A stretch of 64,000 nucleotides of DNA from Mayamaea pseudoterrestris (lineage: Eukaryota; Bacillariophyta; Bacillariophyceae; Sellaphorales; Sellaphoraceae), in the NCBI GenBank assembly GCA_027923505.1, contig BROI01000001.1, forward strand, positions 1,272,501 through 1,336,500. Reading direction: 5' to 3'. The notes under the pieces are model-generated. The model ran no database searches, had not been told where the DNA came from, and saw only the letters and a program-made list of their open reading frames with translations. How positions within the stretch are numbered: position 1 is the first letter of the stretch; each line of letters begins with the position of its first letter. Positions 20,782 to 31,440 of the stretch are shown here, in pieces. The translations under genes and the position numbers were made by a program.

Positions 20782-22140
20782 ACTCCTGGCCGATGCTCTG
20801 CTTATCAAGCTAAAAGAAATTCGCTTGAACGTTGTGAATGGTAGGCAAGTTACTCTACGGAAGGATGGCGACGCGACGGTCATGTGGTCGCTGACCGCAT
20901 CAAATGTCTGGGCGGGAACGCTGCGCCCTTTCTGGTGCGATTCCAATATTGCCCTTCGGGGAATTGACACTTTTGAAAGGCAACAAGGACGCTCAATCTT
21001 GCATTGCCCGCCCATGTCGTTCGACTCCGACTCCCCGTCATTGACACTTACCTCGAGTGACACGATCGAACATCCGCGAGACGCAAAAAAGGTTCAACAT
21101 GATGTGAGAATGGCTTCACAGTACAAATATCCGAATAAGCATGCTCGCACCAAGCATTAGAGCTAATGTAAACTAATACTGTGTAGAACGAGGGTATTGC
21201 TGGCCGAGACTACCGCAAGGCGTGGCTGTTTCGACGAAGGCTACTGCAAACTACCGCAGGAGAGAGCCTTGCGCTTGTGGGGAACCACGCAGTAGCTAGC
21301 GCTTGGTTTGCCTGCGAGCTACTCTATATAAGTGTAGATAGAGCAAAACATATATGTATGTAATAGGCATGATGCGGTAAGACACTCGTGCAGCTGTTGT
21401 ATTGCACGAATCTCAAACTCGACTTACAGTTAGTGCCTCGCATTTGATCAAAGCAGGCAACCAAAACAGCTGGTAAAACCTGCGTTGCCATGCACTGGTT
21501 TATTGACATCGATGCCAGCACTCATTGCATCATATGACTCATCAGCAGGTACGCATTGGCAAGAAGAATTTCGGAGCATTGAGCAAAGCGGTGTTTCTCT
21601 CCGTCTCATGCCCGATCTGCCATGACTCGACACTACTGTATTATTCAACGTCAATTAACTTCTTGGCTACTGCTCTATTCTAGAAAGAGGCGAAACAAAC
21701 CTGCCGCGCAAAAGAATGAGCAGGCGGCGGCGTTTAATGTTTCATTTGGAACAAAATGAAGCTCCCTCACTGGTAGTAGTGGAGATCTATTGCCGGCAGT
21801 TGAAGTTGGCACCAAGTTCCGGTTACACTTTCCGAGATCGAATATTGCTTCACGACCATTGACGTTTCTAGAATATCAAAATGAGTCAATTTAGGAATAT
21901 AAACGTAGATGATAAAATTAAAAACCCTATGTAAATGAAGATGACTGCTATCATGGTTCGGCTTTGCAGTTTGCTTCCCCGCCGATGCAGGAGGTTTGCC
22001 AATAATGAAGGCAGGCTGAGTAGGCGCACACATCACATATTGGCAAAGCTGCACTAAATGCAAAGCAACGACACAAAAACTGCTTTATACCATCTACATA
22101 CTCTGACAAGTCACTCACTCTGATGCTCAGAAACTCCTGT
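20782..22140. other. HA-gene 5' leader and spacer, copy 1
   Basis: The first 280 bp (20,782-21,065) are about 95% or more identical to copy 2 and probably hold a spliced 5' UTR. The remainder shows only short unconserved frames. No gene was called. Confidence 0.5.
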
Positions 22141-22203
22141 TCAATCGGCTCGCACTTGGACCTTCTCGTCGTCACTCGCGACTACGCACCTGCAAGCCGA
22201 TGA

Positions 22204-22330
22204 GGTCCAACGAATGTGCACCCTAGCCCGCCAAGACGGAAAGAATCGATTACACAAAGACCGCGAGCCCTTTCGTATCCAGAAGACAAACCTCCTCGAC
22301 GACCTCAACGTTCCTTTCATGGATTGCATC
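22204..22330 (+). pseudogene. Truncated 5' piece of the small Pro/Arg-rich gene at the duplication junction
   Basis: Homologous to 45,623-45,753. The conserved frame (SPPRRK...RPRALSYPEDKPPRRPQRSFH) shows third-position changes, but the 3' two-thirds are missing because copy 2 begins at 22,331. It also carries a one-base insertion (CACCC versus CACC) soon after the ATG, so the frame is lost. It is the left-behind stump of a gene cut by the duplication. Confidence 0.6.
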
Positions 22331-22504
22331 ATACGCCGATGGCGTCACTTGTCAGTCATTTTCCTTTACAAGAGTCATTTTCGATCGCCACGAACAACGC
22401 GATCAATCGTCCCCTCCATTCTTCGCGTCAGATCCTGATCCCTCCGATTTGCGACAAGCGTATAAACTACAACTACTACCTCACCTGTCAGCAGACGATC
22501 CATC

Positions 22505-24924
22505 ATGGGACGCATCACTCTTTACTCGGCAGACGATTTGCACTCGGAGCAAGCGAAGAAGGCTCTCGAAACTCGCAATCTGCCGTACTTGGAAATCAAT
22601 CTCCAGCGCTACCCTCAAAAGAAGAAGGATCTTGTCACGCTCGCTGGCACGTTGGCAGTTCCACAAGCCTTTTTCAACACTCGTCTCGTCGGTGACTTGA
22701 AGAGTCTCATGCAGGAACTCAAGGGATGGGACACTTCCACGAAATACAAGTCGCCGCGGGCTCGCTACGACCGAGAGATTGCCAAGTTTCCCGATCCAAT
22801 GAGTCAAAACTTTTTGAAACCAGATACAGACGCCATAATGGCTAAGGAACTTCCGGTGCGCATGCCGGCGTCGCCAGTGAAGCTGCCGGATGGAACGACC
22901 ACGACGGTACGTTTCGAGCATGATAAAGTTTCTCTTGCGAGTGATTTACTTGATGGTTCGAAGCTGTAGATTCGCTGGCATGCTGATGATAATTCATTCA
23001 CTCAATCACTTATTGCATATTGCTCAACTTTCATATTTTACAGGTCAATGACATTACGATGAAGCTTTACAACTCCTTGCCGCGGTTCGATGCAACGATT
23101 GCTCGAACCACCTACGCGAACTGTTTCTCCGGCGAGGACTTGCGCTCGGCCTTTGAGGATAGTGTACGTTTGTATATGACATGAGGCATCGACTTTGGCT
23201 TGTTTGTCACATTTTGACTCACCTAATACATCCCTTGTCTCTTCTCATTCTATATTATATACAGATGGCGCTGTCGGAAAAGGATGCCGACGAGTTTTGC
23301 AACTACTTGGTGGACGCTCGCATCATGCACCACTTGGGAAGCCGGCGCAAGTTTTCCGGTCGAGCGAGTCACATTTATCGGCTGCAGTGCCTCATGGCGC
23401 CAGACGTGCTCAACACGTACTGCTTTTGGACGGCGCCCGTCAACAAGGACATTGTTAGCGTCGTGGAAGTCTTGATGAGGGCGCTGGCAAAGTTGGAACG
23501 TGACGCCTTGGTTCTCAACAATTACAGTGGCAAGGTTGACTATGGCAAAATAAAGTCCAATATTCTCTACAACCCATTCCAGGAAGCCGTTTGCGAGTTG
23601 CAGGAGTCATCCTTGCAAGGACTTGCGCCAAAGGCACGGTTGGCCACGTGCTTGAACATTTTCAACATGATGTTGCGGTTTGCCTTTATTCGTGCCGGCT
23701 TTCCGACGGCGGAAGATGTTCCAGTCTTTCTCAGCTCGATCAAGTTCAAGATTCAGGGGCACGTATTTACGCTGCAGGAGTGGGTCGACGGCGTGTTGCG
23801 AGGCAATCGCAAGTCGGGGCTGTCCACCAAGCTGCCATTCGCGGCAAAGGATCCACGCAAGGACTTGGCGTTTGACGAGTTTGACAATCGTGTACATTTT
23901 GCACTCAGCTGTGGGTTTGGCTTTGGATCCAAGACGTCGTTGCCGTTTGATATGTACACTGGCGACAACATTAACGAGCAGCTCGAGTAAGTGGGTGTGA
24001 ACTGAGTGAATATATAATGGTAATCGTTTGTCGTTTTTGCTGATAACGCTGCTATCTATTCTTGATTGCAGTATTGCTGCCCAAATCTTTGCCGATGACA
24101 ACCACAACATTCTCGTCCGCGACGGAGCCGTTTACGTGCACAACCTCTTTGACTGGTATCGAGCGGACTATCCGACACAGGACAAGGATTTGCTGGCGCA
24201 ACTTACCGGTTTAATGTCGTCTCGGAAGCGGGCAGAGACTCAACATGCTGCGTCGACCACTGGTGTCGTTAAGCTCCAGTACATGAAGCCAAACTGGACT
24301 GAGAATGCACAGAACTTTGATCAGTTTGACAAGAAGGCCATCCTCGGTGATATTAGCGGGTTCCGAGCTGTTCTTCGTCGCTTTAAAGCTCCTCGATACC
24401 CTTCTATGGAGGCACAGCGCTTGGACGCGCTCCAGCAGCTCAACGTCCTTGATACTATTGCAGAGGAACGTTTCGACCGAATTACGAGCATGGTGCAGCG
24501 CGAATTCGACCTTCCCATTGTCCTTGTGAGTCTCGTTGACGAAGAGCGACAGTGGTTCAAGTCGACGCAGTGGAAATGTGATCTTCCCAAGCCAAGCGAA
24601 ACTGGTCGTGACATTTCTTTCTGCGGACATGCGATTCTAGGCAAGCGCGATGAAGTTTTTGTCATTCCGGACGCGACCAAGGACGAGCGTTTTGCTGACA
24701 ATCCACTAGTGACGGGGGACCTCAACTTGCGGTTTTATGCAGGCGTGCCACTCGACGTGCCAACGAGCGCCGCACCGGAAGGCTACGCAAATATTGGCAC
24801 CTTGTGCATCATTGATCAAAAGCCGCGAGTCATGACTGACGAGCAACTCACGAAGCTTCTTGAATTCGCGCAACTGGTGAAGTCCGAGTTGGTGCGACGA
24901 GGCGTAACCGAGATTGATGGATAA
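22505..24924 (+). CDS. Grx-like / DEP / DUF547 / GAF multidomain protein, copy 2
   Basis: Exons 22505..22906, 23044..23163, 23265..23986, 24072..24924 give 698 aa, the same length and exon phases as copy 1. The Grx-like N-terminus again lacks the CPYC cysteines (SADDLHS), so loss of the thiol site predates the duplication. DEP, DUF547 and GAF segments are intact. Exon 1 and 170 bp of 5' flank are nearly identical to copy 1 (one change in about 490 bp), and so is the 3' end. Introns and the middle exons differ more, which suggests gene conversion at the ends. Few amino-acid changes (for example K/Q at the start of the GAF domain) point to retained function. Confidence 0.88.
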
Positions 24925-25082
24925 GTGACTGGCATAAGACAATGGTCATTTATATGATACCGTAGATGGAAAGCCTGTCATTAAATCAAACATTTAGTAG
25001 TTACTTGCAGTGCATTTGCATACCAACCACTGGGCGGCACGCTTGTCGGACCTCTTTGTCAAAAAATTCTGACAGCAAGAAG

Positions 25083-25500
25083 GCCTTCAGAGCGCCGCTT
25101 GAAGGGTCATCTGCCTAGAAGGTGCAATTGGTGCACCAGTGGAGCATCCAATGAGCACCTGCATGGTCTCAGTGATGGCAAGAAAGAAATTTCTTCTGAG
25201 CGCCAGTTGAAGGGCCATCTGTTTAGAAAACGCCACTGGTGCACCAAAAGGGCATCCTATGAGTACCTGCATAGCCAAACCCTTGTCCCGTATGTTCATT
25301 TGGTGTGGTAAACCCCTCCATGGCATCCAAGTAGCTCAATGAGGGCAAGAAGGAAAACCCTTCTGAGCGCCAGTTGAAGGGGCATCTGCCTAATAGTTGC
25401 CACTGGTGCACCAATAGAGCATCCTATGAGCACCTGCATGGCCAAACCCTTGTCCCATATGTTCATTTGGTGTGGTGAAACCCCTTCAATTGCCCAAACC
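25083..25500. repeat. 168-bp tandem repeat array, copy 2 (short)
   Basis: About 2.5 units matching the copy 1 array. The unit boundary at 25,372-25,374 is the empty site of the copy 1 transposon. Confidence 0.85.
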
Positions 25501-26048
25501 AATGAAACTAAGTTGCCATCCAAAGATGAGTGGACAAACTTTTGCTAGTGGTAGCAGTGAATTGTAGTCACACTGGATTGGTGACTGACTTGTGATGTTC
25601 AATAATGTCCAGAAACTTCAACTTTTCGTTTACTATTGACAAGTTCATAGCCACTGTAGCCGACGTTTCGAAAGTACGTTTCCCATGGCCTACTCTACGG
25701 TATCTCGACGAGGTGACGAAAAGTCGTATCGGTACAAATCTGTCGTAACGGTTATGAAGTTCCACGATTGACTGAATCAGTCGGGCGCCGAAGAGGAAAG
25801 AGTCGGCTGGTTTCTTTGTCATAATCGCGCCGCACGAAGTCTTATTAATGAGCTGGCCGTCCAATCCAACGACGACGATAACGAGCTATGCGTATGAATA
25901 AGGCGGCGAATCTTGGTATCAATGTTCCAAGGAGTTCGTATAGCGACTGACTTCGAACTCGGAAGGCGCATGCCGGACGAGGTTTTGCACAGTCTCATTT
26001 TTTTCGAAGAATTGGATCTAGAAATAACACACAAATCTTTTGATCAGC
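25501..26048. other. Upstream region of FAS1 gene, copy 2
   Basis: Promoter and 5' UTR region, collinear with copy 1 but lacking about 400 bp. No gene was seen. Confidence 0.5.
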
Positions 26049-27236
26049 ATGAAGTTTCTCGCTGCCTTTCTTGCTACCCTTGCCGTCAGCCAGGCTGCTG
26101 AATCTACCGTTCGCGGAAACGTCGCTCGCAAGCTGCAGCAAAGTAACAACTGCTCCACCTTTGAGGAGGCCATTTGCAGCACCGAGGGCTTTGCGGCCAT
26201 TTGCCTCGCCGTTTCGATTGCTGGGGTCGGAAGCGATTTGAACAAGGGCAACGTCACCGTCTTTGCGCCGACGAATGAAGCCATTCGACAACTGGCGTTG
26301 AACCTTCCGCCGCAAGCCTTGAGCGACATTGACTTGGTCAAGAGCGTCTTGATGTATCACACAGTGCTGGACGAAGCACTCTTCTCCAAGGATATTGAAT
26401 GCGGATCGACATTGACCATGGCGAATGGACAAGATACGGATGTTGTCTGCCAGGGCAGCAACATTTTCATTGAGGGTGAAGGAAACTCCGATAGCGACAT
26501 GCCAAAGGTTGTTGAAACCGACATTGAGTTTTGCAACGGCGTCATTCACCGCATCGACGGAGTTCTTTTGCCCGATATGATGGACGACGCCATGACGCAA
26601 GAGCCTGCCCCTGCCACTGGTGGAGCCATGGACTCACCCACCATGATGCCGTCCATGATGGAGTCAATGACAAGTGCGCCTACAATGATGCCGTCTAAAA
26701 TGGAATCGAGTCCGGACAGTTCCATGAACATGCCTCCATCCATGAAGCCGTCCATGATGGATCAAAGTCCAAGCGCGATGTCATCACCAACCGCCAACGG
26801 CGAGTGCTCCAGCATTGAGGATCTCGCGTGTAGCTCGGATGGATTCAAGACTCTCTGCAAACTGGTCAAGGCATCTGGCTTGGGCGACGCTTCGCCAGGA
26901 GCCTCGGGCAAGTTTACCGTCTTTGCGCCAAACGACAAGGCCTTTGCCGCCGTACCGGACGCGACCCTTGACAGTTTGATGCAGGACAATGATGCCTTGC
27001 AAAATGTCTTGCTATACCATGTGGTGGTTGACGAAACCTTGTACGCCAAGGATTTGGAATGTTCCGAGACGGTGGAAATGGCCAATGACGAGGATACGCG
27101 CACCGTCTGCCGCGGCGAGGCCATTTTCCAAAAGGGATCTGGCAATACGGACGACAACATGCCCATGGTTGTCACGGCGGACATGAAGGCTTGCGACGGT
27201 GTTATTCACGAAATCGACATGGTCTTGCTTCCGTAA
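26049..27236 (+). CDS. Secreted protein with two fasciclin (FAS1) domains, copy 2
   Basis: Single exon, ATG at 26049, 395 aa. It has the same architecture as copy 1: signal peptide MKFLAAFLATLAVSQAAES, the RKLQQ processing-like motif, FAS1 at about 34-171 and 250-395, and a Met/Pro/Ser linker. It differs by one added Asn (SNNCSTF) and scattered mostly conservative changes (N/V in GNVARK, MMPSMME versus MKPSMMDQ in the linker). All FAS1 cysteines are kept. Both copies are probably expressed, given the equally well kept promoter. The cell-surface adhesion role is inferred from the family. Confidence 0.9.
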   Translation: MKFLAAFLATLAVSQAAESTVRGNVARKLQQSNNCSTFEEAICSTEGFAAICLAVSIAGVGSDLNKGNVTVFAPTNEAIRQLALNLPPQALSDIDLVKSVLMYHTVLDEALFSKDIECGSTLTMANGQDTDVVCQGSNIFIEGEGNSDSDMPKVVETDIEFCNGVIHRIDGVLLPDMMDDAMTQEPAPATGGAMDSPTMMPSMMESMTSAPTMMPSKMESSPDSSMNMPPSMKPSMMDQSPSAMSSPTANGECSSIEDLACSSDGFKTLCKLVKASGLGDASPGASGKFTVFAPNDKAFAAVPDATLDSLMQDNDALQNVLLYHVVVDETLYAKDLECSETVEMANDEDTRTVCRGEAIFQKGSGNTDDNMPMVVTADMKACDGVIHEIDMVLLP

Positions 27237-28582
27237 ATGATTGTATTCATGCATCTAATAAAGCTGTTGTAGAGTTAGTAACTGAACAAAATAAAAGCCA
27301 AATATACAATACAATATGATTAGCTACAATCCATCTTCTGATCATCGCTAGCGATGTAATATTGCACAGGTCGCGCTCGTTTGCCTGCCATTCAAGTGTC
27401 TTGACAGCGATCGAAAATCGAAAACCACTGTAAGCGCTAACGCTAAATAGATCAATAGAATGGAAATCTACTCGCACGTTGCACACCTGATTAGTGACAA
27501 ATCAAGCTACGTAAAGGATTGGCACTCAGGGATAGCACTACCGTAGCGCAGTGGCGAAAAAGACGTGGACGGATCGGGAATCGCAAAACCAAGGCCACAA
27601 GACGAGCTGCGGCGGTACCAGGAGGTTACATGAACAAGCCGTTCGCCAAATCGAAAGATCCTGCATGCGAAGGCTACCGAAAGCAAGCTTCTTTGACCAT
27701 TGCAATAAAAGATCAAGAACAAGCTGCGAATGCGTGTATGCAATGGATCATGCGATTTATGCATCGCCGAAAATGTGAGGTGCGCCATGACCCGGCTGGC
27801 AAAACAGCTGACCCGCCCGGCGCACTAAGTCGTATCGGTAATCCCAAGCTATGAGCCCGTCCATTTTGGCTAACCATTGTCAACCATGCAAGGCGGTCTT
27901 GCGATTGGCACTACCAAAATATATTCAGTCCTTGTCACTGCGAAGGTTCAGCTATGGTGTGATATTGTATGTAAGTACGAGTAGGTAGACTGCTACTTCC
28001 TTCACGTGAACTACCGGTGGCGCTTGTTATAGTTGCGTGGTCGCGTTCATCGGAGAAACTATGCAACCATGCGAACGGTTGCGTCTCGGAGAAACTGATA
28101 TTGGCGTCAGTCGTCGATGTCAAAGTCAAAAAGGGCAATACGAATCGTTAGATAGGCTGTCTTGGTTCACGCCTATCAATTCCGCTGGCGTCAGATCATG
28201 CAAGGGCCATAGCAACTACGAACACCAACGACGATTGTATGGCTGCGGATGGACCTTGCGTCAAGCTTGGTGGGTTTCCTCCAAGGACCAGCTGGATTCT
28301 CTTGTCAAAATGCCGATAGCACGCGCGTCAATGATTGAGGCAATAATATTCGTTGTTAAGTAGATATAAGATCACGTCAAGGTTACATAGCATACACATT
28401 GAAGTTGGAAACGATTGACACTTTGCTATCAGTACAGCCCGTGAAAATAGAGGTCAGCCGTTCTCCGCAAGAAATTTAAGAGTCCAACTGAATCGAATCG
28501 AAACTTACTCATATGAAACCAGCCGCCGCCACTGATATTAGTATTACAGAGCAGTACAACTACTACTTGATCATTTCTGACC
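27237..28582. other. Spacer FAS1 to Gln-rich gene, copy 2
   Basis: Collinear with 12,570-13,869. No coding region is supported by comparison of the copies. Confidence 0.5.
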
Positions 28583-30669
28583 ATGGCATCTCCATCGACG
28601 GCGGCAGTCATCAAGAGTGACGTTCATTCGCAGGATAACGACAATAATAGTAATGCCAGACGCAGTCGCGACGAGGAAATACCGTCAGACGAGGAGGAAA
28701 TTGCTCGTGCGAAGCGTCAACGTCGACTCGACTTATCGGGCAGTGAGGACGACGAGCAAGGCAATGACTTAATGAAATCAGGAGCGGAAGCAGCGAATGA
28801 TGGTGACGATGACAATAGTAACGACAAGGACGACGATGAGGAGGAGGAGGGGAACGAGAATATCAACAGCAACAACAACATCAATCACTCCTCGTCAACC
28901 TCTGCCACCAATCTGGGTGATGCCAGTCTAGTCGCACCGTACGGATTGCAGCCGACGAATCCTCCGACGGCTAATGCTACTGCTGCCGGTACTGCGACTG
29001 CTACTTCTGCCGATGACCAAGGTTAGTCCAGTTTATTTGCGCGAAAAATGTGTCAAGATTTTGTTGCTGTTTCGGTCATTATGATTGATTGATTGATGTC
29101 ATCGCTCTCACTGCATCACTCCTCCATCTCTTTCGCCTACTACAATATAAATACACAGCAGCTGCTCTCTCGGCCCTCATTCGCAACCAATTGAGTCCAA
29201 CCGCATTGATGGGAAGTGGCAGTAACGTGAACGGAAGCGCTGGACTGCTCATGGCGCAAATGGAGATGCAGCGTCTCGCGCAGCAGCAGCAATTCACCGG
29301 CATTGTACCTCCGCAGCAGCAGCAGCCAATCTTGCAGCCGCAGTCTCTACCGAATTCCCAGCAGCAGCAGCAGCAGCAGCAGCCAGCCGCTAGTAACAAT
29401 GGCGGCGCTGGAGGTAGCAGCAACAGCAATAATAATTTGAACAGCAACAGCACCATGCAGCAGCTCATTATGAATGCGCAACTACTCCAGCAGCAGCAAC
29501 ATCAGCTGAACGTCTTGTCGGCCCTGCAGGGACGCGGCGGTCTCGTCGTCAATCCGCAATTGCAGCAGCAGCAGCAAATGCAGCAGCTTCAACAGTTGCA
29601 GCAGCAGCAGCAGCCGCAAATGTTGCATGGATTCGCCTTTCAGCAAATGCTCCAGCAGCAAAACCAGTACAGCAGTCTCATGGCGCTGGCGGCGGCGCAG
29701 CAACGTAACGGCGGAAGCAACGCTGCAGCAGCAGGTTTCGGCGTTGGAAATGCAAACAACAATAATGGTATTCCCATGCATCACCATCACCACCCGCAAC
29801 TTGGCATGGCGGCAGCGCAGTCACACACCCAACATAACATGGCAGCCTTGTACGCACCATCGGCTTCCCTCGGACCATCGGCAAACTCGACGCGTCACAT
29901 TGCTCCCATTACCATTGCCAACCATCCCACCGGACAGGGAGCGGCACTGCCGACACTGTTGGCGCAGCCCGACGACAATTTGAAACTCAGTAGCCAGCAA
30001 GTATTTTTGCGTCACCAGATTGAAGCCTTTCGGGCCTGCGAGGATGACATTTTGACGCACACGCGCGGCCGCAACAAGCCCGTGGCCATTGGACAGGTGG
30101 GCATACGCTGTCGGTTCTGCAGTCACTTGCAGGTGGCGCGGCGCCAAAAGGGATCCACCTACTTTCCGGCGAGTTTGAACGGATTGTATCAGGCGGCGCA
30201 GAATATGGTGAGTACAAGCGAGACGTGAAAGTATAGTGTCGAAGGAGAATGCGCGCGCAAGTACTTAAGTTTGACGCAATCTCATCATGTTCACACTGCC
30301 ACTACTACTCTTCACACACAGAACACGTCGCACATGTCATCCGGCATTTGCACCGAAATGCCCTTGGCGGTCAAGCAGGAGTTCCTTCGCTTGTCGACGA
30401 CCAAGGAGCAGGCGTCGGCGGCGGGTCGACCGTACTGGGCCAACGCGGCGGCCGCCTTGGGACTGGTGGACACGGAGGATGGAATTCGCCACATTGACGA
30501 CGTGCGAGCGCGCATCACGGCCATGGGTGGTAGTGTGCCGGCGGTGAGTGTACCAACTTTAGCGGCGGCAGCAGTAAACGCTGGAAATAGTGCTGGTGCC
30601 GTTGGTGCAACCGCGACGACTGGTAGTGTGAATGGTGCTGGAACGGATGCGTCGTCGTCATCCATGTGA
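28583..30669 (+). CDS. Gln-rich nuclear-type protein with Cys-containing C-terminal domain, copy 2
   Basis: Exons 28583..29021, 29159..30207, 30322..30669 (611 aa), same phases as copy 1. It starts MASPSTAAVIKSD, with acidic N-terminus, poly-Q up to 8, and the same C-terminal domain (GIRCRFCSHL, STYFPASLNGLYQAAQNM, LGLVDTEDGIR). Low-complexity tracts differ in length by whole codons, while the folded domain is almost unchanged, so it is the constrained part. The CAGCAG tandem acceptor at intron 1 is conserved. The function is unknown; nuclear location is inferred from the acidic and basic N-terminal signals. Confidence 0.85.
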
Positions 30670-31440
30670 AAAGGCACTTTGTGGAGCATTTATGCGAGGG
30701 GAATGTAAAACAGTGACGAGGGTATGCATGTGTGTTGCATGTACGGTAATGTTTCAATTGTTTGCACTGCAAAGTTGCACGATGAGATTGGCATTGCTTG
30801 AGACATAGTGCACGAGCAATGATTTCGTAATAGTCTAGCAGTAAAATAATCACTGTCATCGTAGCAGATAGCAGGGAGCTATGGGGGTTACCCATTTACA
30901 TCCGAGGTTTATCTCGCTAGTACAGAGGTATGGAGGAAGTCCTGGCAGAAGCATTGAAATTTTCGAATTTTAATAAAGCCCCAGGCAATATTGGATGTAA
31001 ATGTCATAAAGAATCCTGCCCCTAACATTGTTTTTTCTACGCGTGAAGCTACCGATCTTTTGTGTAGACATTCATTGCGTTTTGATTGGGTTTCTACCTC
31101 AAATTGTACAGTATGCGGCAGTGTTTTAATGCAACTTGTGTCGCTTGTGCTGTGTCTCTCTCGTGTGCCTCATTGAGTACGTTCTATTTTTGGCAGTGTC
31201 GTTTGACCCATGATTGTATTTCCTCGATGAGTTTTAGTATCGTGTGTTTCCTCTTTGTTGTATTTGTTGTACAGTTTCCATTTGACGAATCAACGGATAT
31301 CAATGTGTGTGTGCTCACATTAATTGTTTGTTGATGTAGAAGTTTCCCTCTTTGAGTCATCTGTTTGCATGTGTTGCGTGCTTTACGTTCTATGTTCTTG
31401 TAGTGCACCTTAAACAAGGATGTCAGAACAATTCTTGCTT
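30670..31440. other. 3' flank of Gln-rich gene and left part of the copy-2 insertion
   Basis: Similarity to copy 1 stops at about 30,876 (GGGAGCTA). From there to the first satellite unit is unique sequence with no recognised gene or terminal repeat. Confidence 0.5.

Larger units (their letters stand above)
5230..22330. repeat. Tandem segmental duplication, copy 1 (17.1 kb)
   Basis: Sequence from 5,230 matches sequence from 22,331 (constant offset of 17,101 through the first exon). Collinearity then continues gene by gene through six genes to 22,330. The end of copy 1 is homologous to about 45,753 in copy 2. The copies are in direct orientation and abut at 22,330/22,331. Copy 1 is shorter because it lacks the 8.6-kb satellite-bearing insertion of copy 2, but it carries a 1.4-kb DNA transposon and a longer 168-bp repeat array. 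Confidence 0.93.

Noticed and set aside
20785-21015. 78-residue N-terminal extension of HA-domain copy 1
   Set aside because: Closed by a stop in copy 2 and spans a likely 5'-UTR splice donor.
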